Origin: Sipunculus nudus
Taxonomy: Eukaryota > Annelida > Sipuncula > Golfingiida > Sipunculidae
Direction of reading: 5' to 3'
NCBI GenBank assembly: GCA_026874595.1
Contig: CM049319.1
Coordinates: 52,900,917 to 52,964,916 of the forward strand
DNA length: 64,000 nt
In this document: in pieces, positions 25,086 through 36,814 of the stretch
Position numbering within the stretch: position 1 is the first letter of the stretch
Layout of the letters: the number at the start of each line of letters is the position of its first letter
Position numbers and translations under genes: made by a program
Notes under the pieces: generated by a model
What the model was told of the DNA's origin: nothing
The model's input: only the letters and a program-made list of their open reading frames with translations
Database searches by the model: none

Positions 25086-25954
25086 TAATAAAACGTATGC
25101 CCCATATCCTGTAAAACAAGATTGAAAACGCAAGCAATTAGCGTTGTTTGTCCTTTTAAACAGCTACCTTGTGTATAATGAAACATGAAATATCTGTTGA
25201 ATGCCAGGCATTTATAAAGTTGACCATAAAATGCATTTACTTAATGCATGTAACAAAGAACTGTTGTGCAAGATTTTACAAAAATTTCCTCTCAACTGCT
25301 TTTCCCAAATATTCATGTGATAAAGAAGTCATGTTCCATTATCATGCATTTTCAAAATAGAAATCCAGTGGGAGTTGTCAGTTTCATAAAAAAAAGAAGA
25401 GCCTGTGTTATAGGTTTTCAAAATATTTTCATCCAAGAAAAAAACGTGGATAGTATAAAGTATAAAATCTGAAATATGAATTTGATATAAAAAATGAATG
25501 AAAAATCTAAGCATGGCTTGAAATGGATTATTTATGAATTGTGATACATGTAATACATCAAAGAGCAGAGAAACTGGATGTATGCAATCGCTTAGCGATT
25601 TAAAGAGAAGCCTCCAAAATTTCAGCTTTTGAAACTCTAGATCTAGTGCAAATATAAAATGGTTGAAGAAAGAAAAAAGATGAAAAGGAAAAAAATTGAA
25701 ATTGATGGTTTTCAACTCATGAACTCCTAAGAAGATCCTTCCACAAAATATTTAAACGAAATATTTATACAAATGAACTCATCAGTTCATATATGCCTGT
25801 CTCCCTACTTTGGAGGCATATAATTACATGTATGTACATGTATATGTATTTCATATCAAGGGGGATTTTTACAAATATCGAACTCGTGTTTAATTTTTTT
25901 TTTTTGCTCCTCTTGAATGGCAACTGAAGAAATCATTAATTTTTTATAATAATT

Positions 25955-25959
25955 ATAAT

Positions 25960-25997
<38 letters not shown>

Positions 25998-26030
25998 TAA
26001 TAATAATAATTATAATAAAATTAATTAAAG
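25955..26030. repeat. (AAT)n microsatellite
   Basis: About 20 AAT units with single interruptions (aaaaataataat, aattataat). Confidence 0.9.
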
Positions 26031-26610
26031 AATCTTTTCAGTTGATCCTGTTCAGGTTGTTTTGTGAGTTTGGTACAGAAATGTATTAAGTTGTGTTTAT
26101 GTGAAGAAAAAAAAAAATTTTGCATCACTAATGATAGACCATTTAAAGCTCCATTTATAAATTAATCGAAAATATGTTTATATTAAGTTAAAGTTTCTGA
26201 CAACTCTGAAGAAGGTTGGGTCTCAGACCAAAAATGAAAGATTGTTTTATCATTAATTATACCAAGAGGAGATGTTAAATCTGTGAATGCCGTGTCATGA
26301 TGGGGACCATGAAAGATACACCAGGGGTAGGTTTATACAGGTTCTCCATTACAAATTCCAAGCTGTAAAATACAGGCCCATGGAATGGGGGGTAGTCTTG
26401 AAATTTGGAACCCTGTTGTGAAACTTGTATGCAGTTAACACAGTGCTTTACCTATAGGCCTACTACCTATATCATAATATTAGTAGCTTCTTTTGAAGCA
26501 TAAGATTTCTGCTGACTTGGGAACTTGAAAGTCTAATTACCTATGAGATGAAGTTATGTAATAACTTGGTCCCTCTGTTAAGCTTTCTGTAAAAAGTCAT
26601 GATTGAATTT

Positions 26611-29600
26611 TTATTAGCTCAGCTGACTGAAAGTCATCTGAGCTATAGCAATCACTCTTTGTCCATCGTCCATCTGTCTGTCTGTCTGTCCGTCTGTCTG
26701 TCTGTCCGTCTGTCCGTCTGTCCGTTAACCAGGCACAAATCATAACCGCTAGAACTGGAATCTTCTTACTTGACATCCTGGGAGGTCCATGAAAAATCTC
26801 CTTGGAAACCAGAAATTAGGTCTCTGTTACCCATATCCTTCGAGCTATGGGGCCCCAAAGTACCCCCCCAGAAAAGTCCAAAATTTCATACAAAAACTTC
26901 AATATCTCATTAACTACTTGACTGATGGTCATGATTATTGGCATACATATTGATCATGAGAGGTTCCATCAGTTCCTGAAGACTGGTGGCGCCACCTGTA
27001 TTTTTCAATCTTTTACGAATTTTTTTCTCTATTTTTGAGACCTTTAAAATGTGAACATCTGTTAACAAGGCACAAATCGTAATGACTGGACTTAGAATCT
27101 TCATTCTCGACACACTGAGAGACCTATGAAAAGTCTCCATGGAAATTAGAAATTAGGTCTCTGTTACCCATATCCTTCCAGCTATGGGGCCCCAAACTAC
27201 CCCCCAGAAAAGTAAAAAATTTCAAACAAAAACTTCAATATCTCATTACCTACTTGACTGATGGTCATGATTTTTGTCATACATATTGATCATGAGATGT
27301 TCCATCACTTCCTGGAGACTGGTGGTGCCACCTGTATCGTTCAATTTTTTATGAATTTTTTTCTCTATTTTTGAGACCTTTCAAAATGTAAACATCTGTT
27401 AACAAGGCACAAATCGTAAAGACTGGACCTAGAATCTTCATTCTTGACACACTGAGAGACCTATGAAAAGTCTCCATGGAAACCAGAAATTAGGTCTCTG
27501 TTACCCATATTCTTCGAGCTATGGAGCCCCAAAGTACCCCCAAGAAAAGTAAAAAATTTCATACAAAAACTTCAATATCTCATTACCTACTCGACCGATG
27601 GTCATGATTTGTGGCATAACTATTGATCATGAGATATGTCATCAGTTCCTGCAGACTGGTTGTGCCACCTTTATTGTTCGATTTTTTACGATTTTTTCCT
27701 CTATTTTTGAGACCTTTAAGGATGCTGTCATCTGTAAGCATGGCACAAATAGTAACGACTGGACCTAGAATCTTCATTCTTGACACACTGAGAGGTCCAT
27801 GAAAAATATCCGTGGAAACCAGAAATTAGGTCTCTGTTAACCATATCCTTGGAGCTATGGGGCCCCAAAGTACCCCCCCCCCCCCCAAGTAGTCAAAAAT
27901 TTCATACAAAAACTTCAATATCTCAATAACTACATCACTGATGGTCATGATTTTTGGCATACATATTGATTATGAAATGTTCCATCAGTTCCTGCAGACT
28001 TGTGGCGCCACCTGTATTGTTTGATTTTTTACGATTTTTTCCTCTATTTTTGAGACCTTTAAGGATGGTGTCATCTGTTAACGTGGCACAAAACTTTACG
28101 ACTGGACCTAGAATCTTCATTCTCGACACACTGAGAGACCTATGAAAAGTCTCCATGGAAACCAAAATTAGGTCTCTGTTACCCATATTCTTCGAGCTAT
28201 GGAGCCCTAAAGTACCCCCAAGAAAAGTAAAAAAATTTCATACAAAAACTTCAATATCTCATTACCTACTCGACCGATGGTCATGATTTGTGGCATAACT
28301 ATTGATCATGAGATATGTCATCAGTTCCTGCAGACTGGTGGTGCCACCTTTATTGTTCGATTTTTTATGATTTTTTCCTCTATTTTTGAGACCTTTAAGG
28401 ATGCTGTCATCTGTAAGCATGGCACAAATAGTAACGACTGGACCTAGAATCTTCATTCTTGACACACTGAGAGGTCCATGAAAAATATCCGTGGAAACCA
28501 GAAATTAGGTCTCTGTTAACCATATCCTTGGAGCTATGGGGCCCCAAAGTAACCCCCCCCCCCAAGTAGTCAAAAATTTCATACAAAAACTTCAATATCT
28601 CAATAACTACATCACTGATGGTCATGATTTTTGGCATACATATTGATTATGAAATGTTCCATCAGTTCCTGCAGACTTGTGGCGCCACCTGTATTGTTTG
28701 ATTTTTTACGATTTTTTCCTCTATTTTTGAGACCTTTAAGGATGGTGTCATCTGTTAACGTGGCACAAAACTTTACGACTGGACCTAGAATCTTCATTCT
28801 CGACACACTGAGAGACCTATGAAAAGTCTCCATGGAAACCAAAATTAGGTCTCTGTTACCCATATTCTTCGAGCTATGGAGCCCTAAAGTACCCCCAAGA
28901 AAAGTAAAAAATTTCATACAAAAACTTCAATATCTCATTAACTACTTGAATGATGGTCATGATTTGTGGCATAACTATTGATCATGAGATGTGTCATCTC
29001 TTCCTGCAGACTGGTGGCGCCACCTGTATCGTTCGATTTTTTACGATTTTTTCCTCTATTTTTGAGACCTTTAAGGATGCTGTCATCTGTTAGCATGGCA
29101 CAAATAGTAACGACTGGACCTAGAATATTCATTCTCAACACACTAGAAGACCTATGAAAAGTCTCCATGGAAACCAGAAATTAGGTCTCTGTTACCCATA
29201 TCCTTCGAGCTATGGGGCCCCAAAGTACCCCCCCAGAGTAGTCAAAAATTTCATACAAAAACTTCAATATCTCAATAACTACATCACTGATGGTCATGAT
29301 TTTTGGCATACATATTGATTATGAGATGTTCCATCAGTTCCTGCAGACTGGTGGGGCCACCTATGTTATCTATCAAGAGGGTACAAATTGCAACAACTGG
29401 ACCTAGAGACTTCATTCTTGTCATGCAAGGAGGCCCATTAAGAGGGCCTGTGGAAACTTGAAATTAGGTCTCTGTTACCCATATCCTTCAAGCTTTAGGA
29501 CTCTGAAGTATCCCTCAGAATAATGGACAATTTGATACAAAAGCTGAAGTATCTGAACAACTAATACGGAGTTCATCATGATTCTTTGCATGGATATTGA

Positions 29601-31329
29601 CCATTAAGTGTTTTTAGCTCAGCTGACTGTAAGTCATCTGAAGTATCCCTCAGAATAATGGACAATTTGATACAAAAGCTCAAGTATCTAAACAACTATT
29701 GCAGTGATCACCATGATTCTTTGCATGGATATTGATCATGGAATGTGTCATCAGTTTCTGCAGTATGGTGGCGCCACCTGTATTTTTTTTATTTTTACGA
29801 ATTTTTTTCTCTATTTTTGAGACCTCATAAGATGCGGTTATCTGTTAACATGGCACAAATCGTAACAACTGGACCTAGAATCTTCTCTCTTGACATGCTG
29901 AGAGGCCCATGAAAGTTTCCTTAAAAACTTGAAATTAGGTCTCTGTTACCCATAACCTCTGAGCTATGGGGCTCCGAAGTACCCCCCAGAATAATGGAAA
30001 ATTTGATACAAAAGCTCAAGTATCTGAACAATTATTATATTGATCACCATGATTCTTTGCATGGATATTGATCATGAAATGTTTCATCAGTTTCTGCATT
30101 CTGGTGGCGCCACCTGTATTTTTTCAATTTTTAGCTCAGCTGACTGAAAGTCATCTGAGCTGTAGGGATCACCTTTTGTCCGTCGTCCGTCCGGCCATCC
30201 AGGCGTCTGTCTGTTAACAGGGCACAAATCGTAACCGCTAGACCGGGAATCTTCTTACTTGAAATCCTGGGAGGTCTATGGAAATTCTCCTTGTAAACCT
30301 GAAATTAGGTCACTGTGACCTATATTCTTCGAGCTATGGGGTTCTGAAGTACCCCCCAGAATAATGCAAAATTTAATACAAAAGCTCAAGTATCTGAACA
30401 ACTAATGCATTAATCACCATGATTCTTTGCATGGATATTGATCATGGAGTGTTTCATCAATTTCTGGAGATTGGTGGCGCCACCTATATTTTTTTTATTT
30501 TTTACGATTTTTTTTCTCTACTTTTGTGATCTTTAAACATTTGGTCATCTATAAACAGGGCACAAATCATAATGACTGGACCTAGAATCTTCTGTCCTCA
30601 CCTCCAGGGAAGCCCATAAAAGGTCTACATGGAAACCCGAAATAAGGTCCCATTTACCCATATTCTGTGAGCTATGGGGCTCTGAAGTACCCCCCAGAAT
30701 AAAGATTTGGTCATATATTAACAGGGCACAAATCATAATGACTGGACCTAGAATCTTCTGTCCTCACCTCCAGGGAAGCCCATAAAAGGTCTACATGGAA
30801 ACCCGAAATAAGGTCCCTGTTACCCATATCCTTCATGCTCTGGGGCTCCAAAGTACTCCCCAGAATAAAGATTTGGTCATCTGTTAACAGAGCACAAATT
30901 ATAATGACTTGACCTAGAATCTCCTTTCTTGATATGCTGGGAGGCCCCTGAAAAGTCTCCTTGTGCACCTGAAATTACATCTCTGTTACCCATATCCTTC
31001 ATCCTATGCGGCTTTGAAATACCCCCCAGAATAAACATTTGGATTTGTTAACAGGGCACAAATCATAATAACTGGACCTAGAATTTTATTTTTTGACATG
31101 CTGGGAGACCCCTGAAAAGTCATCTTGTAATCCTTGAAAATAGGTGTCTGTTACCCATATCCTTCATGCTACAGAGCTCCATAGTACCCCAATGAATATT
31201 GGATGATTTTATACAAAAGGTCAAGTTTGGAAAAAGTATTTCATTCAAATTTGACATTCAGATGATAAAATTACTTTTGTCAATGTCTTCCTGGTCAGCT
31301 GAGCGTCATGACCCCTGGGTCACTTGTTT
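26611..31329 (+). repeat. Hairpin-headed element with ~338-bp satellite body (copy D, composite)
   Basis: The head hairpin is at 26616-26644 (AGCTCAGCTGACT, GAA, AGTCATCTGAGCT), followed by a (TCTG/TCCG)n tract. The tail at 31297-31329 is CAGCTGAGCGTCATGACCCC then tgggtcacttgttt. The body is a tandem array whose units carry the phrases ggcacaaatcgtaa, tggacctagaatcttc, ttaggtctctgttacccata, ttcatacaaaaacttcaata and a GGTGGCGCCACC palindrome. Units start near 26729, 27067, 27404, 27743, 28083, 28421, 28759 and 29096, a spacing of about 338. From about 29380 the units are more diverged and shorter; a ~165-base unit recurs at 30551, 30720 and 30887. Extra heads occur at 29616 and 30133, so several elements have been joined or nested. 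The many 60-100 codon minus-strand ORFs here are by-products of the array. Confidence 0.8.
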
Positions 31330-31459
31330 GATTGACCTCACCACCAGAGCCCTTATACCCAGCCCTTTTAACCTAATTATGATAATTAACCCCCAAAATG
31401 CTCCTATACAGAAGGTCTTCCATGCCACATGTGAAACTTGGTGCCCTGGAGCTTATTAT

Positions 31460-31770
31460 TTATAGAAAAAAAGCTTAAAAACCTTTAAAAATCTTCTTCT
31501 CTGAAACTGTCCAGCCAAATTGTCCAATATTTCACAGAAATGTTCCCTGGAAAAATCTCTCTCAAATTTGTTCGAATGGTTCCAGTTCGGAGATTTTTGG
31601 CCAAGTTACAGGAGGTTGAACTTAGTCATCTGTCCAAAAAGCACACTAAAATTAAAATCTCAGAAACGGCTAGAGCTATAATCAGCAAATTTTATACAAA
31701 TGTTTGTCACATATGTCATATCTGATTTTGAGGTATTGGTGGCGCCACCTACATTGATGTGTTTTTTACA
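31460..31770 (+). repeat. Copy of the 5105-type dispersed repeat
   Basis: Shares aaactgtccagccaaattg, ggttccagttcgg, aaaaagcacactaaaatta and ggctagagctataatcagc with 5330-5560 and 51040-51260. It ends in a perfect GGTGGCGCCACC at 31738-31749. Confidence 0.7.
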
Positions 31771-32065
31771 AGCGAAAATGTAATTTTAAACTCTTCTAGC
31801 TTATACCCTGATTTATGATGAAACTGTTAAGCTGATTGGTTTAAACTTTACAAGAATTATTCTATGGTATGTTTCTTCCAGTTTTATAAGAATAGATTGG
31901 GTAAATACAGTTAAAAAAGCATTGTAGCCAATTGAAAAAGGCTTTCTGTATTTGAAAACAGATTTGACAACATGCTGAGTTTCAGCAGCCAAGTCAAGAG
32001 GTCACTCAGTACAAACAGGTGGGGGTCCAGACATCACCATGGCAACTGACCTGGCTGGGGGGGGT

Positions 32066-32125
32066 GTCTAGCCAATGTGTCTAGACGTCTAGACACAGCG
32101 TCCAGACGTCTAGACACAATGTTTA
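32066..32125. promoter_or_regulatory. Four consecutive GTCTAGAC-type octamers
   Basis: GTCTAGAC at 32079-32086 and 32087-32094 lie head to tail, then GTCCAGAC at 32100-32107 and GTCTAGAC at 32108-32115. Bases 32077-32096 form a perfect 20-base palindrome. GTCTAGAC is the classic SMAD-binding element. Whether anything binds here is unknown; the array sits between two repeat blocks, 1.4 kb upstream of the first recognised WDR4 exon. Confidence 0.4.
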
Positions 32126-32339
32126 GATGCATAATTCCCAGATTAATGGAACTATATCTTTCAACTGTTTGAAAAAACTTGGATTGCATTTTAAGCGATT
32201 CAGGTTTATCATCAGGTCACATGTAAACTGCTGCACCCTCATTTTTGGTTGACCTCTGACCTTTCCTCGCTGCCCAGCACCCAATTGTTCATCTGTTTCC
32301 ACACATAAACCCACATATCTTGGGAACTGTTTGACTGAT

Positions 32340-33432
32340 CAGGCTAAAAATTTTGCACAAACGTAGCCCTGTGATAGCTTTATAACATACACTAAAAATG
32401 GTGGCGCCACCTGCAACCATTTTTGCTCAGCGTCCATCTGTTCATCTGCCTTGGGATAATATCACTCATATCCCAGCAGTGGTTTGACTTATCCACCTGA
32501 AATTTTGCTTGTTTATACATCCTGGACAGCTTTCTTGATTTTATGACAGGTGGCGCCGCCTACATTCACGTTTACTCTTCAGACATCCAAGCTCATATCT
32601 CAGGAACCGTTTGACCGATTGGGCCAAAATTTTGCAAGTTTATAGATCTCACATAGCTGTTCATCATAGGCAAAACTGATGGTGCCACCTGCAACCATTT
32701 ATGCACAGCATCCATCTGTTCATCTGCCTTGGGATAAAATAACTTATATCTCAGCAGTGGTTTGACATCTCTACCTGAAAATTTGCAGGTTTATACATCC
32801 TGGAAAACTTTCTTAATTTTATGACAGGTGGTGCCACCTACATTCAGGTTTACTCTGCAGACATCCAAGCTATATCTCGGGAACTGTTTGACCGATTGGG
32901 CCAAAATTTTGCATGTATATAGATCTCACATAGCTCTTCATCATAGGCAAAACTGGTGGCGCCACCTGCAAACATTTATGCACAGCTTCCATCTGTTCAT
33001 CTGCCTTGGGATAAAATCACTCATATCTCGGCAGTGGTTTGACTTATCCACCTGAAATTTTGCAGGTATAAACATCCTGGACAGCTCTCTTGATTTTATG
33101 ACAAGTGGCGCCACCTACATTCAGGTTTACTCTGCAGACAACCAAGCTCATATCTCCGGAACCGTTTGACCGATTGGGCCAAAATTTTGCATGTGTATAG
33201 ATCTCACATAGCTCTTCATCATAGGCAAAACTGGTGGCACCACCTGCAACCATTAATGCACAGCGTCAATCTGTTCATCTGCCTTGGGATAAAATCACTC
33301 ATATCTCCGATGTGGTTTGACTTATCCACCTGAAATTTTGCAGGTTTATACATCCTGGACAATTTTTTCGATTTTATGACAGGTGGCACCATCTACATTC
33401 ACGTATACGCTGCAGACATCCATGCTAATATG
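32340..33432 (+). repeat. Satellite, ~280-bp unit of two related halves
   Basis: The phrase 'ttttatgacaggtggcgccgcctac' and its variants recurs at about 32535, 32817, 33094 and 33372 (spacing 277-282). The second half-unit carries caaaactggtggcgccacct near 32950 and variants at 32670 and 33228. Each unit also holds accgtttgaccgattgggcc and ctgccttgggataaaat. A related fragment is at 46970-47180. The array ends about 90 bases before the WDR4 exon acceptor at 33523. Confidence 0.85.
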
Positions 33433-33523
33433 CAACACACCTCACTCTGTTCCCCCTCAACTATTACCACTGGTTTTTGTACAGTCCACAAGTAATAAAT
33501 CTGTTTAAATTAAATTGTTACAG

Positions 33524-33658
33524 GAGCGAGGAAGGTGGAACAGACCGCGTCCTGGCTGCTGGGTTTTCATGCTGTGGAGCATACTTTGTCACCTGCGATG
33601 ACAGGAAGAAGTTACACCTGTGGAAAGTCGGGGATGCTTGGGAGCTCGTTAGTACAAG
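33524..33658 (+). CDS. WDR4: WDR4 exon, N-terminal WD40 portion
   Basis: The 135-base exon has an acceptor ttgttacag and a donor acaag|gttagt. It starts on the third base of a codon and ends after two bases of one. The peptide includes DRVLAAGFSCCGAYFVTCDD then RKKLHLWKV. That fits the WDR4 segment in which a blade ends in a 'SxxGxYFALTDDxKxL' pattern. WDR4 pairs with METTL1 (yeast Trm82 with Trm8) and stabilises the enzyme that makes m7G46 in tRNA variable loops. The exon follows the ~280-bp satellite and precedes a 72-bp minisatellite. The upstream exon that should encode the first ~50-60 residues was not found between 1 and 33523. Confidence comes from this exon together with the five that follow in phase. 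Confidence 0.9.
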
Positions 33659-33724
33659 GTTAGTACTCTTTATAAAGTTGATCAACATTAATACACAGCT
33701 ATCAGTTTGATGCTATCATGTGGT

Positions 33725-34090
33725 TAAGGCTTTTAGCTTGGGTCCTTGTGGTGGATAAACATAACCATAGATTAAGCCTTCTGGTTAAGATCTTGGACTT
33801 GGGTCCTTGAGATCCATACATCAATATATAACAATAGATTTAGTGCAGCCTTTTGGGCAAGATCTTGGACTTGGGTCCTGGAGGTCCATACATCTGATCC
33901 TTACCATTGGTTTAATGCAGCCTTGTGGTAAAGATCTTGGACTTGGGTCATGGAGGTCCATATATCAAATCCTAACCATTGGTTTATTGCAGCCTTGTGG
34001 TAAAGATCTTGAACTTGGGTCTTGGAGGTCCATTCATTAGACCCTAACTATTGGTGTAATGCAGCCTTGTGGTTTAGATCTTTTCATTTG
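33725..34090 (+). repeat. Minisatellite, 72-bp unit
   Basis: tcttgga(a)cttgggtc starts at 33791, 33863, 33935 and 34007, with a partial unit at 34079, exactly 72 apart. A shorter degenerate unit precedes them (gcttgggtcc near 33736). Because 72 is a multiple of three, one frame stays open (33807-34040) and repeats a 24-residue peptide. It lies within the intron just after the exon and is not a conserved protein. Confidence 0.9.
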
Positions 34091-35555
34091 TGATTGTCAT
34101 CTTTTTTTACACAAATAATTGTATCCTCAGACAAAGTTCAAATATTATGGTTCAGGCACAGGTCGCGCCTCCACCAACACCGCAGAGATTTCTTTCAGGC
34201 AAGATAACTCAAAAAATATTTCACCGAACTTGACATGTGCATATATATGAGTGAGAGGACGAAGCCTATTTTAAATGGGGTCATGACCTTTTTAGGAGAA
34301 AATCAATTAAATAACTCAAGAAACCTTGCATAGATTGATCCAAAAGTCAAGTGGACTGAAGGTCTTTGATAGTGTTGTCGTAAACCTGAAATTGGTGGTG
34401 CCACCTTCTGTCTTTTTCTTGTTTTTGCACCTTTTAATACCCCCTTTACCACTTGACAATACTGTGAGCATTATAAGTAAAAAACTGATGGACTAATTTC
34501 TTTCATATTATGCATATAAATAGATATAAGTTATTGGATGAGGTATATTTTAATTTGGATCATGACCTCTCCTATGAGAGTGGCCTTTTCCTTGAATATT
34601 CCCATATTTGGTGAATAATATTGATTTTCAAGTTGATAGATGGAAGAAATGATGGTTGCTTGCCAAATGTTAGTAAATGCTGCTGAAGATGGGGGCCTAT
34701 TCTTAAAAGGGGGGGGGGAGAGGATTAATTGTCTGGGGATACTATGGCACCTGTGGTGCCAAGAAATTCTAGTTAATTAATTAGGGTAAGACCCTCTTGA
34801 AGATATATTTCCCATTCAGTGTTGTATATTGGATTGATACAACAGTTTTTCACAGCAACTCATTTTTGGATAATAAAAGTAGATGGTAGAGTTATAGTTA
34901 TTAACATTATATAATTAATTAGGAAGATTACTATCAGTATTTTGTCATGTAATTTATTTTTAAAGGCCAATTCCTTGAACCAATTAAGTGCAGTAGACAT
35001 GCTTTGACCATATTTCATCATGGTGTCTATTTCATTAAAAACAATAATTTTCTGTGATCATGCCTATATTATACAGAATTACTGGATATATGGAATAATG
35101 GAATATATACATAAACTTTCATACCTTCAGCTTGTCAAAAAGTATCACATGCCGTAAACATGTACAAAAATTGTGCTATTTGGCATTGATGAGCAGTACT
35201 TTTTCATACTTTTTTCAGACAATTTTATACTGTTTGGATGTAAGATTTTATACATTTTTCCTTAAACCCTGGATGGCAGCACTGATTGTGTGCACAGTGG
35301 GGTCAGCATTTTTGGGCTCCTTATATATAAAAACAATCAAGGAATTATCTTAAATGGAACATGAATACACTGGAAAGTCGGTTCACTACTGATGGATAAA
35401 TCTTAAGTTAATTTATGTCAGATATTGGAAAAGACCCATTTAAGGTGTTTGTTTGTTTGTTTCAGTGTTGGGAGGAGAGATTTACCTAATATTGTTTTCC
35501 TGGTTATTGAACATTGTAACTACAATCTTACACATAAAAACCTCTGGTCTTGCCA
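34091..35555. other. Intron sequence with repeat fragments
   Basis: 34140-34410 has the flavour of the dispersed repeat class (aagataactcaaaaaatatt, ggtggtgccacct near 34395). 34705-34745 has a poly-G run with attaattgtctggggat, like the G-rich arm at 7200-7400. The rest is AT-rich with no exon; the 73-codon ORF 35132-35353 has no domain. Confidence 0.45.
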
Positions 35556-35559
35556 AGCA

Positions 35560-36070
35560 GTGTAGCTGAACTTACACGCACACAGAATGAAGTAACAGCA
35601 GTTAGATAAAATGTCCAGCACCGTTTAAATGTGCAAACACGAGATACAAAGGGGAAGTTTGAAGAAGAAGGAAGGCCGGATTGTGATGGAGTTCGGCCAC
35701 CGTTTATGTAGGCAACAGGTGCTTGTTGTGTCAGCGGGGTTAGGCGGCCGTATTATTAATTTGTTTGTTGAGTTTCTCACAGCGTCAGATGTTGAGACTA
35801 CCTAGTGGTGCGCCAGCTGTGGGTTGTGTTTACTTGGAATGTACCAGGTGTTTTTCTGTTCATTAAAAAACTATCCCCACCTTATCCTGTTGAATGAAAC
35901 AGTGTTTGTTTAATACAAGAATCGATCTGCCCAGCCCCCTCTTTTGTAGGACAGTTCTCTCTTAATGTTCAACACTTAGGCTCATATAGAAATGCTCATC
36001 AGGCCAGATTTGGCTTCATATAGGGAACTTATCTTAGTTATTGAACAAAGTCACCAAGTAACCAAAAACC
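35560..36070. promoter_or_regulatory. GC-elevated island in WDR4 intron, candidate enhancer
   Basis: A complex block containing gttcggccaccgtttatgta, gcggccgtattattaatttg, gtttgttgagtttctcacag and gcgccagctgtgggttgtgt (CAGCTG E-box). No repeat copy exists in the window and no exon can be read in WDR4 phase. Intronic regulatory function is inferred from composition only. Confidence 0.35.
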
Positions 36071-36724
36071 CAGTCTGCTGTGAGAGACTGTTTTACAGAT
36101 ACATCAAAGTATAAAGTCATATCTCATTAAATTCATTATTGTTGTCACATGTTCATTTATTGATATGTCAGTGATATTTGATAATCCAATTGATAGTGAT
36201 ATCCAACATTGTCTCTCTGCACCAATAAGGCATGTAAAGTGGAATGTGATTGGTAAGAAACAGGTGGAACAACATCTTATTGGCTACTCAGTGCACTATA
36301 AATCAATGGATTTGGTTGCAGATGAATTATCAAGTGACATCAATTTATCTTCAAGGGTGGGGGTTGGGGGTTGGGGTTGACTAGCAGGCATGGGGGGGGG
36401 GGGTATTCAAAACTGGGACCTTTTTTTAAAAAATCACACACACCCAATGTTTATAGTATATGAGTAATTCTAAACCAGTATAAGATATAACATTCTATAG
36501 TATACTATAGTATATATATAGATATTATTCTCTGAATATCAGGGGCTGGGGATGATACATTGACCATCCCCCCTTGCTAAAAAGTAGGGGGCTTATATAT
36601 CCCCAATCCCCCTTATATTTTATTTGTGTTAATGCTGTGGCATAGTGAACAATTAATTTATTTATTGTTTTGGAAATAAACTTAATGAGTGGATTTTTGG
36701 TCATCTTTTTTTGAACAATAAAGA

Positions 36725-36814
36725 GCATTAGCTTCAAACTGTAATATATATGGTATGTCATACTCTAGCGCATTAGCTTCAAACTGTAATATATATGGTA
36801 TGTCATACTCTGGC
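36725..36814 (+). repeat. Exact two-copy tandem duplication, 45 bp
   Basis: gcattagcttcaaactgtaa begins at 36725 and at 36770. The 45-base units are nearly identical, ending tactctagc and tactctggc, so the duplication is recent. Confidence 0.9.

Noticed and set aside
25329-25715. 128-codon minus-strand ORF, the longest in the window
   Set aside because: Phe/Ile/His-rich AT-driven composition, no recognisable domain, no splice or promoter context, and overlapping open frames on the other strand.
26910-29168. Set of similar minus-strand ORFs of 63-101 codons
   Set aside because: They repeat because the 338-bp DNA unit repeats. Frames start and stop at different unit positions and no domain is seen.
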